Notes: a model not told the origin generated them from the sequence alone. A stretch of 64,000 bases of DNA from Gillisia sp. Hel_I_86 (GCF_007827275.1 NZ_VISE01000001.1:2604001-2668000); one strand, 5' to 3'. Counted from the stretch's first letter, positions 43,289 through 53,062 are shown. Translations and numbers: made by a program.

Positions 43289-43741
43289 TTATTTTAATAG
43301 TTTTTGTAGTGTTTCATATAAAGTTGTGATCTCAGAAAGACTTAAATTTTCGGTAAGTTCAGATTCCGTTTCATTTATAGTTGGATCTAGCTCTGAGAGT
43401 AGATCCAATCCTTTTTTGGTAATCGTGATTTCTACTTTCCGCCTGTTCTTTTCGCAAATCATGCGGGAAACAAGGTCTTTGGCAATGAGTTTGTCCACTA
43501 ATCTTGTGGTGTTGCTCATTTTGCTCACCATTCTTTCCTGAATTGTGGAGAGATTGGCGGGTTTTCCCTTTTGCCCCCGTAAAATCCGTAACACATTGAA
43601 TTGAGGGATACTCAACTCGAATGGTTTTAAGGTTTCCGCAATTGTATCGTTAATCACATTTGTAGAAAGTAAAATACTTAGAATTAATTTCCTTGATGGG
43701 GGCAATTCATTTTCAGTATTTATTATTTTTTCAATTTTCAT
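43289..43741 (-). CDS. MarR-family transcriptional regulator
   Basis: A 150-residue winged-helix regulator: KPFELSIPQFNVLRILRGQ (recognition region), LSTIQERMVSKMSNTTRLVDKL (helix-turn-helix) and the wing VSRMICEKNRRKVEITITKKG with the conserved Asp/Arg-type wing. The start at 43741 (MKIEKIINTEN) is downstream of the promoter. A perfect 7-bp inverted repeat covers the promoter, fitting autorepression. It is first in the operon with the nitroreductase and YceI genes. Confidence 0.9.
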   Translation of the reverse strand: MKIEKIINTENELPPSRKLILSILLSTNVINDTIAETLKPFELSIPQFNVLRILRGQKGKPANLSTIQERMVSKMSNTTRLVDKLIAKDLVSRMICEKNRRKVEITITKKGLDLLSELDPTINETESELTENLSLSEITTLYETLQKLLK

Positions 43742-43754
43742 TTGTTTAGACAAA

Positions 43755-43773
43755 ATTTGTACATACAAATGTA
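43755..43773 (-). promoter_or_regulatory. MarR operator overlapping its -7 promoter box
   Basis: Perfect palindrome ATTTGTA-CA-TACAAAT (43755-43770) overlaps TACATTTG on the minus strand (43773-43766), a TAnnTTTG match. A repressor bound here would block RNA polymerase. Confidence 0.65.
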
Positions 43774-43876
43774 GTTGAATTAATGAAATGAAAATCCAAT
43801 TTTTTGTTAAAGTTTTTTAAAGAGGAACAAGGGGCGTTGTGAATTTTAAAATAAATGAAAATAATATGCGTTAAAT

Positions 43877-43951
43877 CCCCGAGACATGTCCTCGAATTTC
43901 TTAAAATTATTTTCCAATGCTTACTTGTGGGCTTGCCCCCGAGGTTCTTGA
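43877..43951. repeat. Dispersed repeat family D, copy 2
   Basis: CCCCGAGACATGTCCTCGAA, then GTGGGCTTGCCCCCGAGG and TTCTTGA. Same motif order as 26632-26704. Non-coding, between the MarR and rhodanese genes. Confidence 0.65.
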
Positions 43952-44058
43952 CTAAAATGGGATTGTTTAAAATTATTGAATTTAGGACTAATTAAGTAAA
44001 TTGGTTTACATTATATTTACGCCTCAATTGATTATTAGTTCAGCATAAAAATTAAAAT

Positions 44059-44370
44059 ATGAAAAACCTTACACAAGAACAGTGGTCCAAAGAAGTACGC
44101 GAAGATGAAAAAGCGGTAATTCTAGATGTACGCACAGAAGAAGAATTTATTGAAGGCTACATTCCAAACGCAAAAAATATAGATATATATAAAGGACAAG
44201 GATTTTTGGATGAAGTTGAAAAGCTGGATAAGTCTAAAAATTACTATGTGTATTGCAGGTCTGGTGCGAGAAGTGCTCAAGCTTGCGCATTAATGAAACA
44301 ACAAGGTTTTGATAATGCTTCCAATCTTATGGGAGGTATTACAGATTGGGAAGGTGATATTCAAAAATAA
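44059..44370 (+). CDS. Rhodanese-like sulfurtransferase, single domain
   Basis: A 103-residue cytosolic rhodanese domain: AVILDVRTEEEFIEGYIPNA, the active-site loop YVYCRSGARS with the catalytic Cys, and LMGGITDWEGD. It could carry persulfide sulfur or detoxify cyanide. The next gene, a lipoprotein with a related fold but no Cys, starts 10 nt downstream. Confidence 0.92.
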   Translation: MKNLTQEQWSKEVREDEKAVILDVRTEEEFIEGYIPNAKNIDIYKGQGFLDEVEKLDKSKNYYVYCRSGARSAQACALMKQQGFDNASNLMGGITDWEGDIQK

Positions 44371-44380
44371 CTTTTTGTAT

Positions 44381-44761
44381 ATGGTTAGAGTTTTTTTTAG
44401 TTTAGTGTTAATCACTGTTTTTTCGCAAGGCTGTGTCCAACCCAAAGCGAAGGAGATTCATGCAATCACCCCAGCTGAGGTTCGGACTGAAATTAAATAT
44501 GCAGCCGATAAAACCGAGGTTCAATCTAAGAAAGATTTCAAAAAATCCCATCTTATTAATGCTGAGAGCCTGGTTGCTAAGAAAAATGTAAGAGAACGTT
44601 TAAATAAGCTGGACAAGGGTTTGCCAATTGCTGTATATTTTACTTCTGAAAATAAATCCCACGAAGCTGCCTTAATCCTACAAGATCTAGGATTTCAGCA
44701 AATTTATATTTTAGATGGGGGAATTAAGAAATGGACAATGGGAAAGATAGAAGCCAAATAA
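44381..44761 (+). CDS. Rhodanese-like lipoprotein lacking the catalytic cysteine
   Basis: A 126-residue protein with a lipobox signal peptide (VFSQGCVQP), then a rhodanese-like core: SHLINAESLVAKKNVRERLNK and LDKGLPIAVYFTSENKSHEAA, where the loop that should hold Cys reads YFTSENKS, ending IYILDGGIKKWT. With no active Cys anywhere in the loop, it is probably a binding or scaffold version. The start at 44381 keeps the signal peptide. Likely co-transcribed with the active rhodanese before it. Confidence 0.75.
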   Translation: MVRVFFSLVLITVFSQGCVQPKAKEIHAITPAEVRTEIKYAADKTEVQSKKDFKKSHLINAESLVAKKNVRERLNKLDKGLPIAVYFTSENKSHEAALILQDLGFQQIYILDGGIKKWTMGKIEAK

Positions 44762-44999
44762 AAATAGGCATGTCCAATTAAGATATCAGACTGCTTCGCT
44801 TTTGGATAATAGAAATTGGGCTTGTTCTTAATCCATCAAAAACAAGCATATCGAATTTTACAACACTACTAAGTTCTAGAATTATAATTCTAATTGAAAA
44901 AGCAAGCGGTAAATATTCAAATACATCGTTTCTTCGCACCATTGCCAATACAAGAATAACTTTTAAATTTGTAACCGATACTAATGAAATAAAATTTTT
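44762..44999 (-). other. Gene-free stretch with a possible small remnant frame
   Basis: No recognised gene. On the minus strand one frame stays open for about 75 codons and includes ATG at 44942 to TAA at 44778 (54 residues, MVRRNDVFEYLPLAF at the start). No homology is recognised and codon use is not convincing. MITE copy 5 lies directly upstream of this frame and could have cut a longer gene. Confidence 0.3.
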
Positions 45000-45148
45000 T
45001 GTATATCCGTTTTTTGTCCTAATAGTTCTCTCGTCACCCTGAATTTATTTCAGGGTCTTAATATTGTATTGATTTACATTGTAATGAGATTCTGAAACAA
45101 GTTCAGAATGACGTCCTTTTTCAGTTTAGGATACTTTACGGACAAACA
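45000..45148 (-). mobile_element. 150-bp MITE-like element, copy 5 (reverse orientation)
   Basis: Ends TGTATATCCGT and ACGGACAAACA (partly decayed), 149 bp, with both hairpins in reverse order relative to copies 1-4. A 12-bp direct repeat AATAAAATTTTT abuts both ends (44988-44999 and 45149-45160). Confidence 0.85.
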
Positions 45149-45257
45149 AATAAAATTTTTCTTTCTAATAGATAGCCTTATTATTGAATATTATTTTTTA
45201 GGTTTTTTTAGAATTGCATAATTTTTTTATTTTTGAAGCGTTTATCAGAAGAACAAC

Positions 45258-45287
45258 TTTGTAATAGCTATTAAAACAATATATTTA
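45258..45287 (+). promoter_or_regulatory. Probable promoter of the outer-membrane barrel gene
   Basis: TTTG at 45258-45261, 18-nt spacer, TATATTTA at 45280-45287 (one mismatch to TAnnTTTG), 37 nt before the ATG. Confidence 0.5.
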
Positions 45288-45324
45288 CCGAATATAGCCA
45301 CCTATTAGACTAACCTCTTACATA

Positions 45325-46044
45325 ATGAATAAATTAGTTTTCGCCCTCCTTATAAGCTTAACTAGCTTTTCTTTTTCACAAATGAATGCCCAACAATTTC
45401 AAGTTGGTGTAAAAGGAGGAATCAATAAAACATCTGGTGGACAAATTACTGGAATAGATTCAGGGCTTCCTTTACAATATACAAGCGATACTTTTGAAGC
45501 AGTAGGAAATATTGGTTACCATGGTGGGGGTTGGGTGCAAGTTAATTTTGGTAAATTTTTTATAAGGCCAGAACTTGTTTATTCAAATCTTGAATCTACG
45601 TTCGAATTTCAGAATTATGATGCTTTATATAATATCGAGGAGTTAAGCGTGCCGGTTCTCGTTGGGTATAATGTATATGGACCATTAGATCTTTATGTGG
45701 GGGCAGCCTATAAGAATATAATTGATGTTAGCTTATTTGGGTTGGAAGATGTACCTAACGCCACGCCACCTTCAGGATTAGTTGTACAGAACACTCCTTT
45801 TTCTGCCCAGATAGGCGCAAAAGCTCAATTCGGAATTATTGGGGTAGATGTAAGATATGATTATTCTCTTTCTTCTGAAGAAAAACAGAATTTAGATTTT
45901 TTTAACGGTGGGAATTTTGGAATTAATAAAGCAACATTCGATGATCCTAGATTAAACCAACTTATAGTTAGCCTTACTTTGAAATTATGGGATTCTGAAA
46001 ACAAAGGTAAGAGACGGAGAAAGGGCGGAAGCTGTTATTTCTAA
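45325..46044 (+). CDS. Outer-membrane beta-barrel protein, PorT-like
   Basis: A 239-residue exported protein: signal peptide about residues 1-22 (ending MNAQQ), then alternating strands of a small barrel (FQVGVKGGINKTSGG, YHGGGWVQVNFGKFFIRPEL, YNIEELSVPVLVGYNVYGPLD in parts, FGIIGVDVRYDYSLSSE). It ends in a basic tail GKRRRKGGSCYF. It matches the PorT/OMP_b-brl_2 type seen in Bacteroidota. No partner gene is adjacent. Confidence 0.8.
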   Translation: MNKLVFALLISLTSFSFSQMNAQQFQVGVKGGINKTSGGQITGIDSGLPLQYTSDTFEAVGNIGYHGGGWVQVNFGKFFIRPELVYSNLESTFEFQNYDALYNIEELSVPVLVGYNVYGPLDLYVGAAYKNIIDVSLFGLEDVPNATPPSGLVVQNTPFSAQIGAKAQFGIIGVDVRYDYSLSSEEKQNLDFFNGGNFGINKATFDDPRLNQLIVSLTLKLWDSENKGKRRRKGGSCYF

Positions 46045-46064
46045 TTAAGATGCATTTTATAAAC

Positions 46065-46096
46065 AAAAAGGAGCAAATTTTATTTTGCTCCTTTTT
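46065..46096. terminator. Bidirectional terminator
   Basis: Perfect 13-bp stem AAAAAGGAGCAAA / TTTGCTCCTTTTT between convergent genes, with A/T runs on both sides. Confidence 0.9.
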
Positions 46097-46099
46097 TAT

Positions 46100-46696
46100 T
46101 TAACAATTTTTGTACTTATCATTAAGACTTTTTCCCGCTAAAATTAAAGGGATTATTTTATCTATTCTATTTTGTTTGGTGGCTTTTCTTTTGGCTTCAA
46201 TAATATATACGGAGTATTCTTTTTGTTTCCCTGGGGTAAGTGTATCAAAAGCTTTGTTAAGCTCAATATTAGCATTTAATTCCTGTTGTAGTTCATTGGG
46301 AATTTCAACTTTTTTGGGAGTGGTTAACTTTGCTGTTTTTCCTTGATCGTGGAGGCTTATAGTTTCTTCCACATATCGTTTTAGAATATCCAAATGGATT
46401 TCAGAAGTTTCGTCAAACTTAATTTGTCTCATCGCTTGGGTCTTTCCCTCTTGGGCATTCACCAATAATTTTGTGTTTTTTTGAAGCAATGCTCCTTGAA
46501 AAAACCATAAACCAAAGTGATTCTTAAAAGCACCAATTCCAATCAAGTTTTTGCTGTCTTTGGTGTATACCGGAGCACCCCATTTTATGGTTTCAGATAG
46601 GTTGCAAGAAAGCAACAACTGTCTTAGCTTAAGCAATTGAGCTTTCCATTTTGGATGAGCATCTATGTATTGCCCTACATTTTCAATCTTGGCCAT
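46100..46696 (-). CDS. YdeI/DUF1801-family protein
   Basis: A 198-residue protein with an N-terminal DUF1801 domain (DAHPKWKAQLLKLRQLL, SETIKWGAPVYTKDSKNLIG, HFGLWFFQGALL) and a C-terminal YdeI/OmpD-associated segment (FDTLTPGKQKEYSVYIIEAKR, then RIDKIIPLILAGKSLN). Members have been linked to resistance to antimicrobial peptides, but the biochemical role is unclear. It starts 8 nt after pepT and is probably co-transcribed. Confidence 0.85.
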   Translation of the reverse strand: MAKIENVGQYIDAHPKWKAQLLKLRQLLLSCNLSETIKWGAPVYTKDSKNLIGIGAFKNHFGLWFFQGALLQKNTKLLVNAQEGKTQAMRQIKFDETSEIHLDILKRYVEETISLHDQGKTAKLTTPKKVEIPNELQQELNANIELNKAFDTLTPGKQKEYSVYIIEAKRKATKQNRIDKIIPLILAGKSLNDKYKNC

Positions 46697-46704
46697 AACA
46701 ATAA

Positions 46705-47946
46705 TTATTTATGTTTTTCTGAAGTCAGTTCTGCAATTTTAATGATTACTTCTGTAGCTCTTTGCATGCTTTCCACAGGAACATATTCGTACCTTCCATG
46801 GAAATTATGGCCCCCGGCGAAAATATTGGGACAAGGTAATCCCATAAAACTCAATTGGGAACCATCTGTCCCGCCCCTAATTGGTTTTATGATTGGCGTG
46901 ATATTTAGTTGCTTCATAGCTTCTTCAGCAATATCCACAATATGCATTACAGGTTCTACTTTTTCCCGCATATTAAAATATTGGTCTTTAATTTCGATAC
47001 GTATCGCTTCCCTTTCATGTTGGGAATTAATTTCCTGAGCGAGATTGCTAATCATTTCCTTTCTAGCTTCAAAATGGCTTTTATCGTGATCCCTAATAAT
47101 ATATTTTAGGGTTGTTTCTTCTACATCTCCATCGATATCCGTTAAATGGAAAAAACCTTGTCTATCCTCGGTATGTTCCGGCGTCTCCAATCTTGGAAGG
47201 GAATTAATGAAATCCTGTGCGATATACATGCTGTTTATCATTTTGTCCTTGGCATATCCCGGATGTACGATCTTTCCTTTAATTTTCACAACAGCTGCTG
47301 CAGCATTGAAATTTTCATATTCCAGTTCTCCAATTTGGCTACCATCCATCGTGTAGGCCCATTCGGCCCCAAATTTTTTAACGTCAAATTTATGGGCGCC
47401 TCTTCCTATTTCTTCATCTGGTGTAAATCCCACGCGGATCTTTCCATGCGGAATTTGCGGGTTAGTTATTAAATATTCCATGGCGGTTACTATTTCGGTA
47501 ATTCCTGCTTTGTCATCTGCGCCTAGTAAGGTAGTTCCGTCTGTAGTGATCAAGGTTTGTCCTTTGTATTGCAAAAGATCATCAAAATAATCTGGCGATA
47601 GGATAATGTCTTGTTCTTTATTCAAGATAATATCTTTTCCGTCATAATCTTCAATTATTTGGGGTTTCACGTTTGTTCCGGTAAAATCTGGAGATGTATC
47701 AAAGTGCGATACAAAACCAATTACAGGAACCTCATGGGCAACATTAGCGGGCAGCGTCGCCATGATATATGCATTTTCATCTATTTCCACTTCCTCCATT
47801 CCAATTTTTTTAAGCTCTACGGCAAGCCTATTAGCGAGATCCCATTGCTTTTCTGTGCTAGGGGTTTTATTGCTGTCTGGATCACTTTGGGTATCTATAG
47901 TTACGTAACTAATAAACCTATTGATGATATTTTTTTTTGAAATCAT
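46705..47946 (-). CDS. pepT: Peptidase T (tripeptide aminopeptidase)
   Basis: Zinc M20-family exopeptidase releasing N-terminal residues from tripeptides. The 413 residues carry the zinc-binding His in [15 protein letters not shown], the bridging Asp in [15 protein letters not shown], catalytic Glu in [16 protein letters not shown] and a dimerisation domain. [19 protein letters not shown] and [14 protein letters not shown] close the active site. Length is normal. It shares a unit with the YdeI-like gene. Confidence 0.97.
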   Translation of the reverse strand: MISKKNIINRFISYVTIDTQSDPDSNKTPSTEKQWDLANRLAVELKKIGMEEVEIDENAYIMATLPANVAHEVPVIGFVSHFDTSPDFTGTNVKPQIIEDYDGKDIILNKEQDIILSPDYFDDLLQYKGQTLITTDGTTLLGADDKAGITEIVTAMEYLITNPQIPHGKIRVGFTPDEEIGRGAHKFDVKKFGAEWAYTMDGSQIGELEYENFNAAAAVVKIKGKIVHPGYAKDKMINSMYIAQDFINSLPRLETPEHTEDRQGFFHLTDIDGDVEETTLKYIIRDHDKSHFEARKEMISNLAQEINSQHEREAIRIEIKDQYFNMREKVEPVMHIVDIAEEAMKQLNITPIIKPIRGGTDGSQLSFMGLPCPNIFAGGHNFHGRYEYVPVESMQRATEVIIKIAELTSEKHK

Positions 47947-48045
47947 TTAAAATATTTAATTATTAGTAATAATTTATGTTAATAAATCAGTGATAAGTTC
48001 ATATAGGATACTCATTGGCTTATAACAATGGCCCAAAATTTTCAC

Positions 48046-48053
48046 TATCTTTG
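48046..48053 (+). promoter_or_regulatory. -7 promoter box of the TonB receptor gene at 48077
   Basis: TATCTTTG, an exact TAnnTTTG match, 23 nt before the ATG. Confidence 0.5.
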
Positions 48054-48076
48054 ATTAAAATCAAAAATATAAACTT

Positions 48077-50995
48077 ATGAAGAATTTTTACGTAATGTTC
48101 TGTTTGTTTTTTGTTGCTTGGGCTGCTCAAGCTCAAACACAAGAAATCACGGGAACTGTTATAGATGACCAAGCACAACCTTTAGGGGGCGTATCTGTTG
48201 CTATTGAAGGCACCAATAGAGGAACAATTACAGATTTTGATGGAAAATTTACTATTGAAGCAAGCATGGGGCAAACCTTGGTGTTTTCATTTGTAGGATT
48301 TGACACCAAAAAAATGGAGATTCAGAGTGCTGTGATGAATGTAACAATGGTTTCGGGAATGGCTTTAGGTGAAGTAATGCTGGTAGGTTCCCGTAATCCA
48401 AGTAGGACCGTTGTGGAATCAACAGTGCCCATTGATGTATTGGATATAAAAGAATTAGCTTCAGCAGTACCACAAGTGAATTTAAATCAGATGCTGAATT
48501 ATGTAGCACCTTCATTTACATCGAATACCCAAACAATTTCAGATGGAACAGATCATATAGATCCTGCTTCTTTAAGGGGATTGGGACCAGATCAAGTGTT
48601 GGTACTTGTAAATGGAAAGAGAAGGCATAACACTTCTCTGGTAAATGTAAATGGAACCTTTGGTAGGGGAAGTGTAGGAACCGATTTAAATGCGATACCT
48701 GCGGCTGCTATTCAACGAATAGAGGTTTTAAGGGATGGGGCTGCAGCGCAATATGGGTCTGATGCTATTGCCGGGGTTATAAATATTGTGTTGAATAAAA
48801 ATGTAAATGAATTGAATCTTACTGTGACTACGGGGGCAAATTTCACTGAAAATGCAAACGACCAAACAGGAGGAGTAGATGGAGAAACAGTAAATGTGGC
48901 TGCCAGTTATGGGATTCCATTAGGTGAGAATGGTGGGTTTGTTAATTTCTCCGGGGATTTTGACTATCGTGAAGATTATAGTAGAATGAAGGAATGGGAA
49001 GGCGAAATTTTTAAAGGGTACAACGCCATTGAAAATGTTGCATTTAATGCAGGAGCAGATATTGCCAGTTTAACCGATGCTGAAATTCAGCAGTATGCTC
49101 AAAACGTGCCTTATTTTAGTGAGCAACTAAAAGATGATATTAATAATGCCCCAGATAGAGCAACTTTACAGTCGTTGTTAAACTTTGATGTTACTGAAGA
49201 TGAATTAAATGCGCGTGGGCAAGAAAGAAGCGATTATAATATGAGAGTGGGACAATCTGCACTTAGGGGTGGAAGGTTCTTCGCTAATTTTTCATTGCCA
49301 TTGGACGATGCTGGAACCGAGCTTTATTCTTTTGCGGGAATTAGTTCAAGAAATGGAAATTCTGCAGGATTCTATAGGTTGCCAAACCAAAATAGGACAT
49401 ATACACCTATTTATATCAATGGTTTTTTACCAGAGATCAACTCTAAAATCAATGATAAATCCATTGCAGCAGGGATAAAAGGAAAAATTGGGGACTGGGA
49501 TGTGGATTTTAGTAATACATGGGGAAGAAATGAATTCTTATATCTTATTTCCAATACCTCGAACGCTTCGCTAAAACAAGCAAGCCCTACTACTTTTGAT
49601 GCGGGAGGATTTTCTTTTGCTCAAAACACGACCAATTTAGATATTTCTAATTTTTACGAGGATATGTTTTCTGGAATGAATGTCGCTTTTGGTGGAGAGT
49701 ATAGGCTGGAAAATTATGAAATAGTCGCTGGGGAAAGAGCTTCTTATGAGCAGTATACAGAAAATGGAACTCCTATAACATTAGCTTCTCAGTCGCCTTC
49801 AACTGACTTCTTTGGTCGTGGTAGACCAGGAGGTTCACAAGTATTCCCAGGGTTTAGTCCAAAGAACGAATTGTCCAGAGAACGAAGTAGTATTGCTGGT
49901 TATTTTGATATTGAAGCAGATCTTACTGAACAATTTTTGTTAACCTTTGCCACTAGATTTGAAGATTATTCAGATTTCGGTTCTACAATTAACTTTAAAT
50001 TGTCATCAAGATATAAGTTAACAGATAATATTAATATTAGGGGAGCAGCCAATACAGGTTTTAGAGCCCCTTCTTTGCATCAGTTAAATTTTAACTCAAC
50101 TTCTACAATTTTTGATAATGAAGGAAATCCTCAAGAAGTAGGAACTTTTTCTAACGATAGTCGTGCCGCAAAATTATTAGGGATCCCTCAATTAAAGGAG
50201 GAAACATCTAGAAGTTTGAGTGTTGGATTTACTGCACAAATTCCAGATGCAAATCTTTCTTTGACAGTGGATGGTTATTTTGTAGCTATAGATGATAGGG
50301 TAGTTTATACGGGGCAATTTCAACCTACACCAGATCCCGGGACTGGCACCAACGGTGTTCCGGCTGTATATTCTGGAGCACAATTAGAACTTTTTAATTT
50401 GTTAAGACAAGCAAATGCCACCGCTGCATCATTCTTTGCCAATGCCATAGATACCGAGTCCAAAGGTGTGGACTTGGTCTTAACTCACAATGCAACATTT
50501 AACAACGGATTCAGATTGAAATCTGATCTTGCTGCCACTTTATCCAAAACAAAGCAAGTAGGAGATATTAAAGCTTCAGACCTATTAATTAGAGCTGAGA
50601 AAGTAGGCACTTATTTTCCAGAAGACAGTAGGGTGTATTTAGAAGAAGCAGTTCCAAGAACAAAAGTGAACCTTACCAATAGCTTAACTGCCGGAAAATT
50701 CAATGTTTTTCTAAGAAATGTGTTCTTTGGAGAAGTTACCGAAGCTACCACCACTATTGCCAACCAACAAGTATTTGGTTCTAAGATCGTGACAGATTTG
50801 TCCCTAGGATATAAAGTATCTGAACCTCTTACGCTTACAGTAGGAGCAAATAATTTATTGGATGTGTATCCAGATAGGGCAGAACAAGATTTTGGAAATA
50901 GAAGCGATGGTCGTTTCGATTGGTCCAGACGGGCACAGCAATTTGGAATTGGAGGACGATTCCTTTTTGCAAGACTTGCATTTACGCTGAAGTAA
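48077..50995 (+). CDS. TonB-dependent receptor with CarboxypepD_reg-like domain
   Basis: A 972-residue outer-membrane transporter. Signal peptide (ending AAQAQTQ), carboxypeptidase-regulatory-like domain ([20 protein letters not shown]), plug ([57 protein letters not shown]) and a barrel ending [16 protein letters not shown]. There is no SusD gene downstream, so it is not a standard glycan pair. Substrate unknown. A good terminator follows. Confidence 0.93.
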   Translation: MKNFYVMFCLFFVAWAAQAQTQEITGTVIDDQAQPLGGVSVAIEGTNRGTITDFDGKFTIEASMGQTLVFSFVGFDTKKMEIQSAVMNVTMVSGMALGEVMLVGSRNPSRTVVESTVPIDVLDIKELASAVPQVNLNQMLNYVAPSFTSNTQTISDGTDHIDPASLRGLGPDQVLVLVNGKRRHNTSLVNVNGTFGRGSVGTDLNAIPAAAIQRIEVLRDGAAAQYGSDAIAGVINIVLNKNVNELNLTVTTGANFTENANDQTGGVDGETVNVAASYGIPLGENGGFVNFSGDFDYREDYSRMKEWEGEIFKGYNAIENVAFNAGADIASLTDAEIQQYAQNVPYFSEQLKDDINNAPDRATLQSLLNFDVTEDELNARGQERSDYNMRVGQSALRGGRFFANFSLPLDDAGTELYSFAGISSRNGNSAGFYRLPNQNRTYTPIYINGFLPEINSKINDKSIAAGIKGKIGDWDVDFSNTWGRNEFLYLISNTSNASLKQASPTTFDAGGFSFAQNTTNLDISNFYEDMFSGMNVAFGGEYRLENYEIVAGERASYEQYTENGTPITLASQSPSTDFFGRGRPGGSQVFPGFSPKNELSRERSSIAGYFDIEADLTEQFLLTFATRFEDYSDFGSTINFKLSSRYKLTDNINIRGAANTGFRAPSLHQLNFNSTSTIFDNEGNPQEVGTFSNDSRAAKLLGIPQLKEETSRSLSVGFTAQIPDANLSLTVDGYFVAIDDRVVYTGQFQPTPDPGTGTNGVPAVYSGAQLELFNLLRQANATAASFFANAIDTESKGVDLVLTHNATFNNGFRLKSDLAATLSKTKQVGDIKASDLLIRAEKVGTYFPEDSRVYLEEAVPRTKVNLTNSLTAGKFNVFLRNVFFGEVTEATTTIANQQVFGSKIVTDLSLGYKVSEPLTLTVGANNLLDVYPDRAEQDFGNRSDGRFDWSRRAQQFGIGGRFLFARLAFTLK

Positions 50996-51016
50996 AAACA
51001 ACTATTTATAAATTTT

Positions 51017-51042
51017 AAAAAACAGCCTTCGGGCTGTTTTTT
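51017..51042 (+). terminator. Rho-independent terminator of the TonB receptor gene
   Basis: Stem AAAAACAGCC / GGCTGTTTTT with a stable TTCG loop and a run of T. It follows the stop by 22 nt. Confidence 0.9.
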
Positions 51043-51065
51043 TATGCAGATGATTAATGGAAGTA

Positions 51066-51215
51066 TGTATATCCGTAAAGTGTCATAAAATAATAAATAA
51101 CGTCATTCTGAACTTGCTTCAGAATCTAATAAGACCAAGAATTAATATAATAAAATGAGACCCTGAAATAAATTCAGGGTGACGAAAGAACTATAGGACA
51201 TAAAATGGATACACA
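51066..51215 (+). mobile_element. 150-bp MITE-like element, copy 4
   Basis: Ends TGTATATCCGT / ATGGATACACA (two mismatches), exactly 150 bp, both hairpins kept. Flanked by AATGGAAGT on both sides (9 of 9; 51056-51064 and 51216-51224). It is between a terminator and pyrD. Confidence 0.87.
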
Positions 51216-51283
51216 AATGGAAGTTCCCTGGTTGACTGTTTTAAAGTCCTTTCAAATAATTACTTCCATTTTGCGAAATAAGC

Positions 51284-51291
51284 TACTTTTG
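51284..51291 (+). promoter_or_regulatory. -7 promoter box of pyrD
   Basis: TACTTTTG matches TAnnTTTG, 16 nt before the pyrD ATG. It lies outside the MITE, so the promoter is not supplied by the element. Confidence 0.55.
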
Positions 51292-51307
51292 CACAAAGAT
51301 CGTTACT

Positions 51308-52336
51308 ATGTATAAATCCCTGATAAGACCGCTTTTATTCAAATTTGATCCTGAAGAGGTTCATGATTTTACTTTTGATGCGCTTAAACTACTTTTTAGG
51401 GCCCCAGGAATTTCGTCTCTTTTGAAAAATAAATTTCAAATGAATGACCCAAGATTGGAGAGAAAAGTATTTGGACTAAGCTTTAAAAATCCGGTTGGAC
51501 TGGCTGCGGGCTTCGATAAAAATGCGGTTTTATACAAGGAGCTGGATGTATTAGGGTTTGGGTTTGTGGAGATTGGTACTGTTACCCCAAAAGGCCAGCC
51601 AGGAAATGATAAAAAACGATTGTTCAGGCTTAGGGAAGATTCAGCTATTATTAATAGGATGGGATTTAATAATGAGGGAGTGGAGGCAGCAGTAAAACGG
51701 TTAAAACCCAACAAGAATGTTCTAATTGGAGGGAATATTGGCAAGAATAAAATCACTCCCAACGAAGAAGCGGTTTCAGATTATAAAATATGTTTTGAAG
51801 CATTGTTCGATCATGTAGATTATTTTGTGGTTAATGTAAGTTCCCCAAATACGCCAAATTTACGAGCCCTTCAGGATAAAGAACCGCTAACGGATCTTTT
51901 GAATACGCTTCAGAAATTAAACGAAACCAAAGCAAAATCGAAACCCATTCTTTTAAAAATAGCTCCAGACCTTACTAATGAGCAATTATTGGACATAATT
52001 GATATAGTTGCAGGAACTGGGATTGCAGGGGTAATTGCTACTAATACCACAATTTCAAGGGAAAGCCTTCAGTCTGGGAATAGAGATGAAATGGGAGGCC
52101 TAAGTGGAAAGCCATTAAAAAATAGAGCTACGGAAGTGATTCGTTTTCTTTCGGAAAAAAGCAATAAAGCATTTCCAATAATCGGTGTTGGTGGAATTCA
52201 TTCGGCCGAAGATGCTCTTGAAAAACTGGAAGCAGGAGCTAGTTTAATTCAGCTTTACACAGGGTTTATTTACGAAGGACCTAGTTTGATTAAAGAGATC
52301 AATAAAGCTGTTTTATTGGCATCCAACAAAAAATAG
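51308..52336 (+). CDS. pyrD: Dihydroorotate dehydrogenase (quinone), class 2
   Basis: Membrane-associated FMN enzyme oxidising dihydroorotate to orotate with quinone. The 342 residues include the class-2 N-terminal membrane-binding helices ([20 protein letters not shown]), [15 protein letters not shown], the catalytic Ser in [12 protein letters not shown], and the FMN phosphate sites [15 protein letters not shown] and [13 protein letters not shown]. Orotate made here feeds PyrE (encoded at 16420). The LysE gene follows by 15 nt. Confidence 0.97.
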   Translation: MYKSLIRPLLFKFDPEEVHDFTFDALKLLFRAPGISSLLKNKFQMNDPRLERKVFGLSFKNPVGLAAGFDKNAVLYKELDVLGFGFVEIGTVTPKGQPGNDKKRLFRLREDSAIINRMGFNNEGVEAAVKRLKPNKNVLIGGNIGKNKITPNEEAVSDYKICFEALFDHVDYFVVNVSSPNTPNLRALQDKEPLTDLLNTLQKLNETKAKSKPILLKIAPDLTNEQLLDIIDIVAGTGIAGVIATNTTISRESLQSGNRDEMGGLSGKPLKNRATEVIRFLSEKSNKAFPIIGVGGIHSAEDALEKLEAGASLIQLYTGFIYEGPSLIKEINKAVLLASNKK

Positions 52337-52351
52337 CAAATCCACGTATTA

Positions 52352-52960
52352 GTGTTAGTACAACTTATTCCATTTATAACGGCTTCCATATTATTGACCC
52401 TCTCCCCGGGACCAGATATTATTTATGTTTTGGTGCAGAGTATTTCAAACGGGAAAAAGGCTGGAATAATAACAACTTTAGGCTTGGTTTCAGGGATTTT
52501 AATTCACACCAGTTTAGTTGCATTTGGAGTTTCAGCAGTTATTAAAGCTTCCCCAATATTGTTCACTTTAATTAAGATATTTGGTGCTTTGTACCTATTT
52601 TATCTAGCCTATAAGGTTTTTAAAAGCGATAGCTCCATTGCGATACGTGATGTTGCGGCCAAAAGGATGGGAAATTTATTTCGCCAAGGTTTTATCATGA
52701 ACGTTTTAAACCCAAAAGTGACTGTTTTCTTTTTAGCTTTCTTTCCTGGCTTTTTATGGGAACCAGAAGGGAATACTATTCTTCAATTTTATATACTTGG
52801 CATCTTGTTCCTGCTGCAGGCTTTATTGATCTTTGGAGCAGTTGCCCTTTTAGCAGGGAAGATCTCCCATTATTTATTGCAGCACAAGCAATCGGGGGTT
52901 TTGTTGAAATGGATCCAGATTGTTGTTTTCATTGGAATAGGAGTATTGATCTTGATTTAG
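52352..52960 (+). CDS. LysE-family amino-acid exporter
   Basis: A 202-residue inner-membrane protein with about six hydrophobic segments. It starts with GTG at 52352. The family motif ILLTLSPGPDIIYVL-VQS near residues 12-30 is intact, as is GNLFRQGFIMNVLNPKVTVFFLAFFPGF (in parts). The family exports lysine, threonine, homoserine or leucine; substrate unknown. It is likely co-transcribed with pyrD. Confidence 0.9.
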   Translation: MLVQLIPFITASILLTLSPGPDIIYVLVQSISNGKKAGIITTLGLVSGILIHTSLVAFGVSAVIKASPILFTLIKIFGALYLFYLAYKVFKSDSSIAIRDVAAKRMGNLFRQGFIMNVLNPKVTVFFLAFFPGFLWEPEGNTILQFYILGILFLLQALLIFGAVALLAGKISHYLLQHKQSGVLLKWIQIVVFIGIGVLILI

Positions 52961-53062
52961 AATAAAAGATCACCGCAATATCCTAATTTTCAGTGCTTAA
53001 TTCCCATGGGATTTTCCATCTTCCCATTGTGCTTCTTTATTTTTATATATATGCTAAAATAC

